From contig OX465111.1 of the NCBI GenBank assembly GCA_949987565.1, positions 901,001 to 965,000 on the forward strand: a DNA stretch of 64,000 bases, given 5' to 3'. A program made the position numbers and the translations under genes. Within the stretch, counting starts at the first letter, position 1. Each line of letters starts with the position of its first letter. The stretch is from Luidia sarsii. Lineage: Eukaryota; Echinodermata; Asteroidea; Paxillosida; Luidiidae. This document shows, piece by piece, positions 63,095 to 64,000 of this stretch. The notes under the pieces were generated by a model. The model did not search any database and was not told where the DNA came from. It worked only from the letters and a program-made list of their open reading frames with translations.

Positions 63095-63210
63095 AGTGAC
63101 ACCTAGTATGATAATATCCCAAGTCTTAAAGAAGAGGTGTGGTTCTGAAAAGAACCCGAGCGATAACTCGACGTTCCGGCCAGTATGTTCTGGCCGTCAT
63201 CGGGAGAATC
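63095..63210 (-). mobile_element. Diverged family-2 tail with covarying stem-loop
   Basis: On the minus strand: CCGATGA, a perfect 7-bp hairpin CGGCCAG...CTGGCCG, GAACGTCGAG, and the stem-loop GGTTCTTTTCAGAACC (63141-63156), which differs from the common copy by a compensated base pair. Followed by a tail piece with AAGACTTGGG and TGTCACTGC. Confidence 0.7.
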
Positions 63211-64000
63211 TGGCCGTCGTTCATGTTGGAGATCATGTAATAATTATTGACGGTCACAATCCGCACATTTGGGCTTAGATAGTGGTGGCACTACTTGTGC
63301 CACCACTTTTTTTTTAGTACACGAGAACAAAGGGAATACCCAACAAGTATACGCGTGTAAGGGTTTGTGTGTGTGTGGGGGGGGGGGGGGTAATTACCAC
63401 GGATATGTCAAAACGCCCGACCCTTTCTCCATCCCATAAGATAAGGGTACGTCTTGAAGCGATCCACGAAAAGCGAAACAATGAAAGGCATTATTTTTTG
63501 GCAGCTCAGAATTGGCATGGCATTTACCGTGCGCTCCAGCAGGTTCTATTTACGTCCGGTAGACAATATGTTGGCTATTTTCTCTCCACCGTAATCAACC
63601 GCCACTAAAATTGGAATATAATGGGATCCGGTCGTGTGGCTTCGGCTGTATTTATGGAGCCTGAAGGCATATTGCTCAGACCAGGTGCAGATAGAGTTGA
63701 GCATCGCTGGTGCAACACTGCACACCAATAACAAGGAATCACGCTGGGCACTTGAGACACGCTCCAACGGACGTCTAGATTTCATGCCATTATCATCTTC
63801 ACCGTGGTCGACTCGTAAACATTACGAGTTTTACGACTGCCCAATGCTAAAATACGCAGACAGGTAGAGAGAGTGGATAGGGCGCCTATTGTCTTGCACG
63901 TTGATCTGCCGACTACAGTGCAGCCCGAGCCAAGATTGCGAGGAACATGTTATGATTATAATTATGTTGATGCGGTTCTCATTAGAGGCCCTGCCTATGT

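Overview
This window is animal nuclear DNA. Two multi-exon genes with GT-AG introns lie on the minus strand, embedded in a very repeat-rich background. The repeats include Penelope-like retroelements, several MITE families, tRNA-derived SINE pieces and long micro- and minisatellites. Gene content (a GAPR-1-type CAP gene and a synaptotagmin) and repeat content suggest a marine invertebrate, perhaps a deuterostome, but the species cannot be named from sequence alone. One 200-N assembly gap lies at 50794-50993.

Region 1 (1-7.9 kb) holds the 3' part of a CAP-superfamily gene. Seven exons join in consistent phase into two complete tandem CAP domains, and both keep the His/Glu/Glu/His tetrad. More exons must lie upstream (to the right), and possibly downstream, off the left edge. 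A U3 snoRNA gene sits antisense in one of its introns.

Region 2 (8-28 kb) has no protein-coding gene I can support. It holds MITEs, Penelope-like tails, a GGGAT satellite, a 33/35-bp minisatellite of about 1.5 kb, and a LINE C-terminal remnant.

Region 3 (28.2-45.0 kb) is a synaptotagmin gene whose coding sequence can be assembled in full. Eight coding exons give about 446 residues: a short N-terminus, a transmembrane helix, a linker, C2A and C2B. All intron phases agree. Two further U3 snoRNA copies lie antisense in its largest intron, next to a composite insertion of two inverted Penelope-like copies. A minisatellite of about 55 units begins exactly at the splice donor of the first coding exon.

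Region 4 (45-64 kb), upstream of the synaptotagmin exons, is mostly purine-rich and tetranucleotide satellites, MITEs and short tandem repeats. I found no gene there.

The most unusual feature is a pair of dispersed retroelement-tail families that carry compact hammerhead-ribozyme-like folds with essentially no stem III loop. One family ends the Penelope-like elements here and occurs as inverted pairs bounded by 13-bp target duplications in three independent places. In the other family the hammerhead-like fold is followed by an exact or covarying metazoan histone-mRNA 3' stem-loop.
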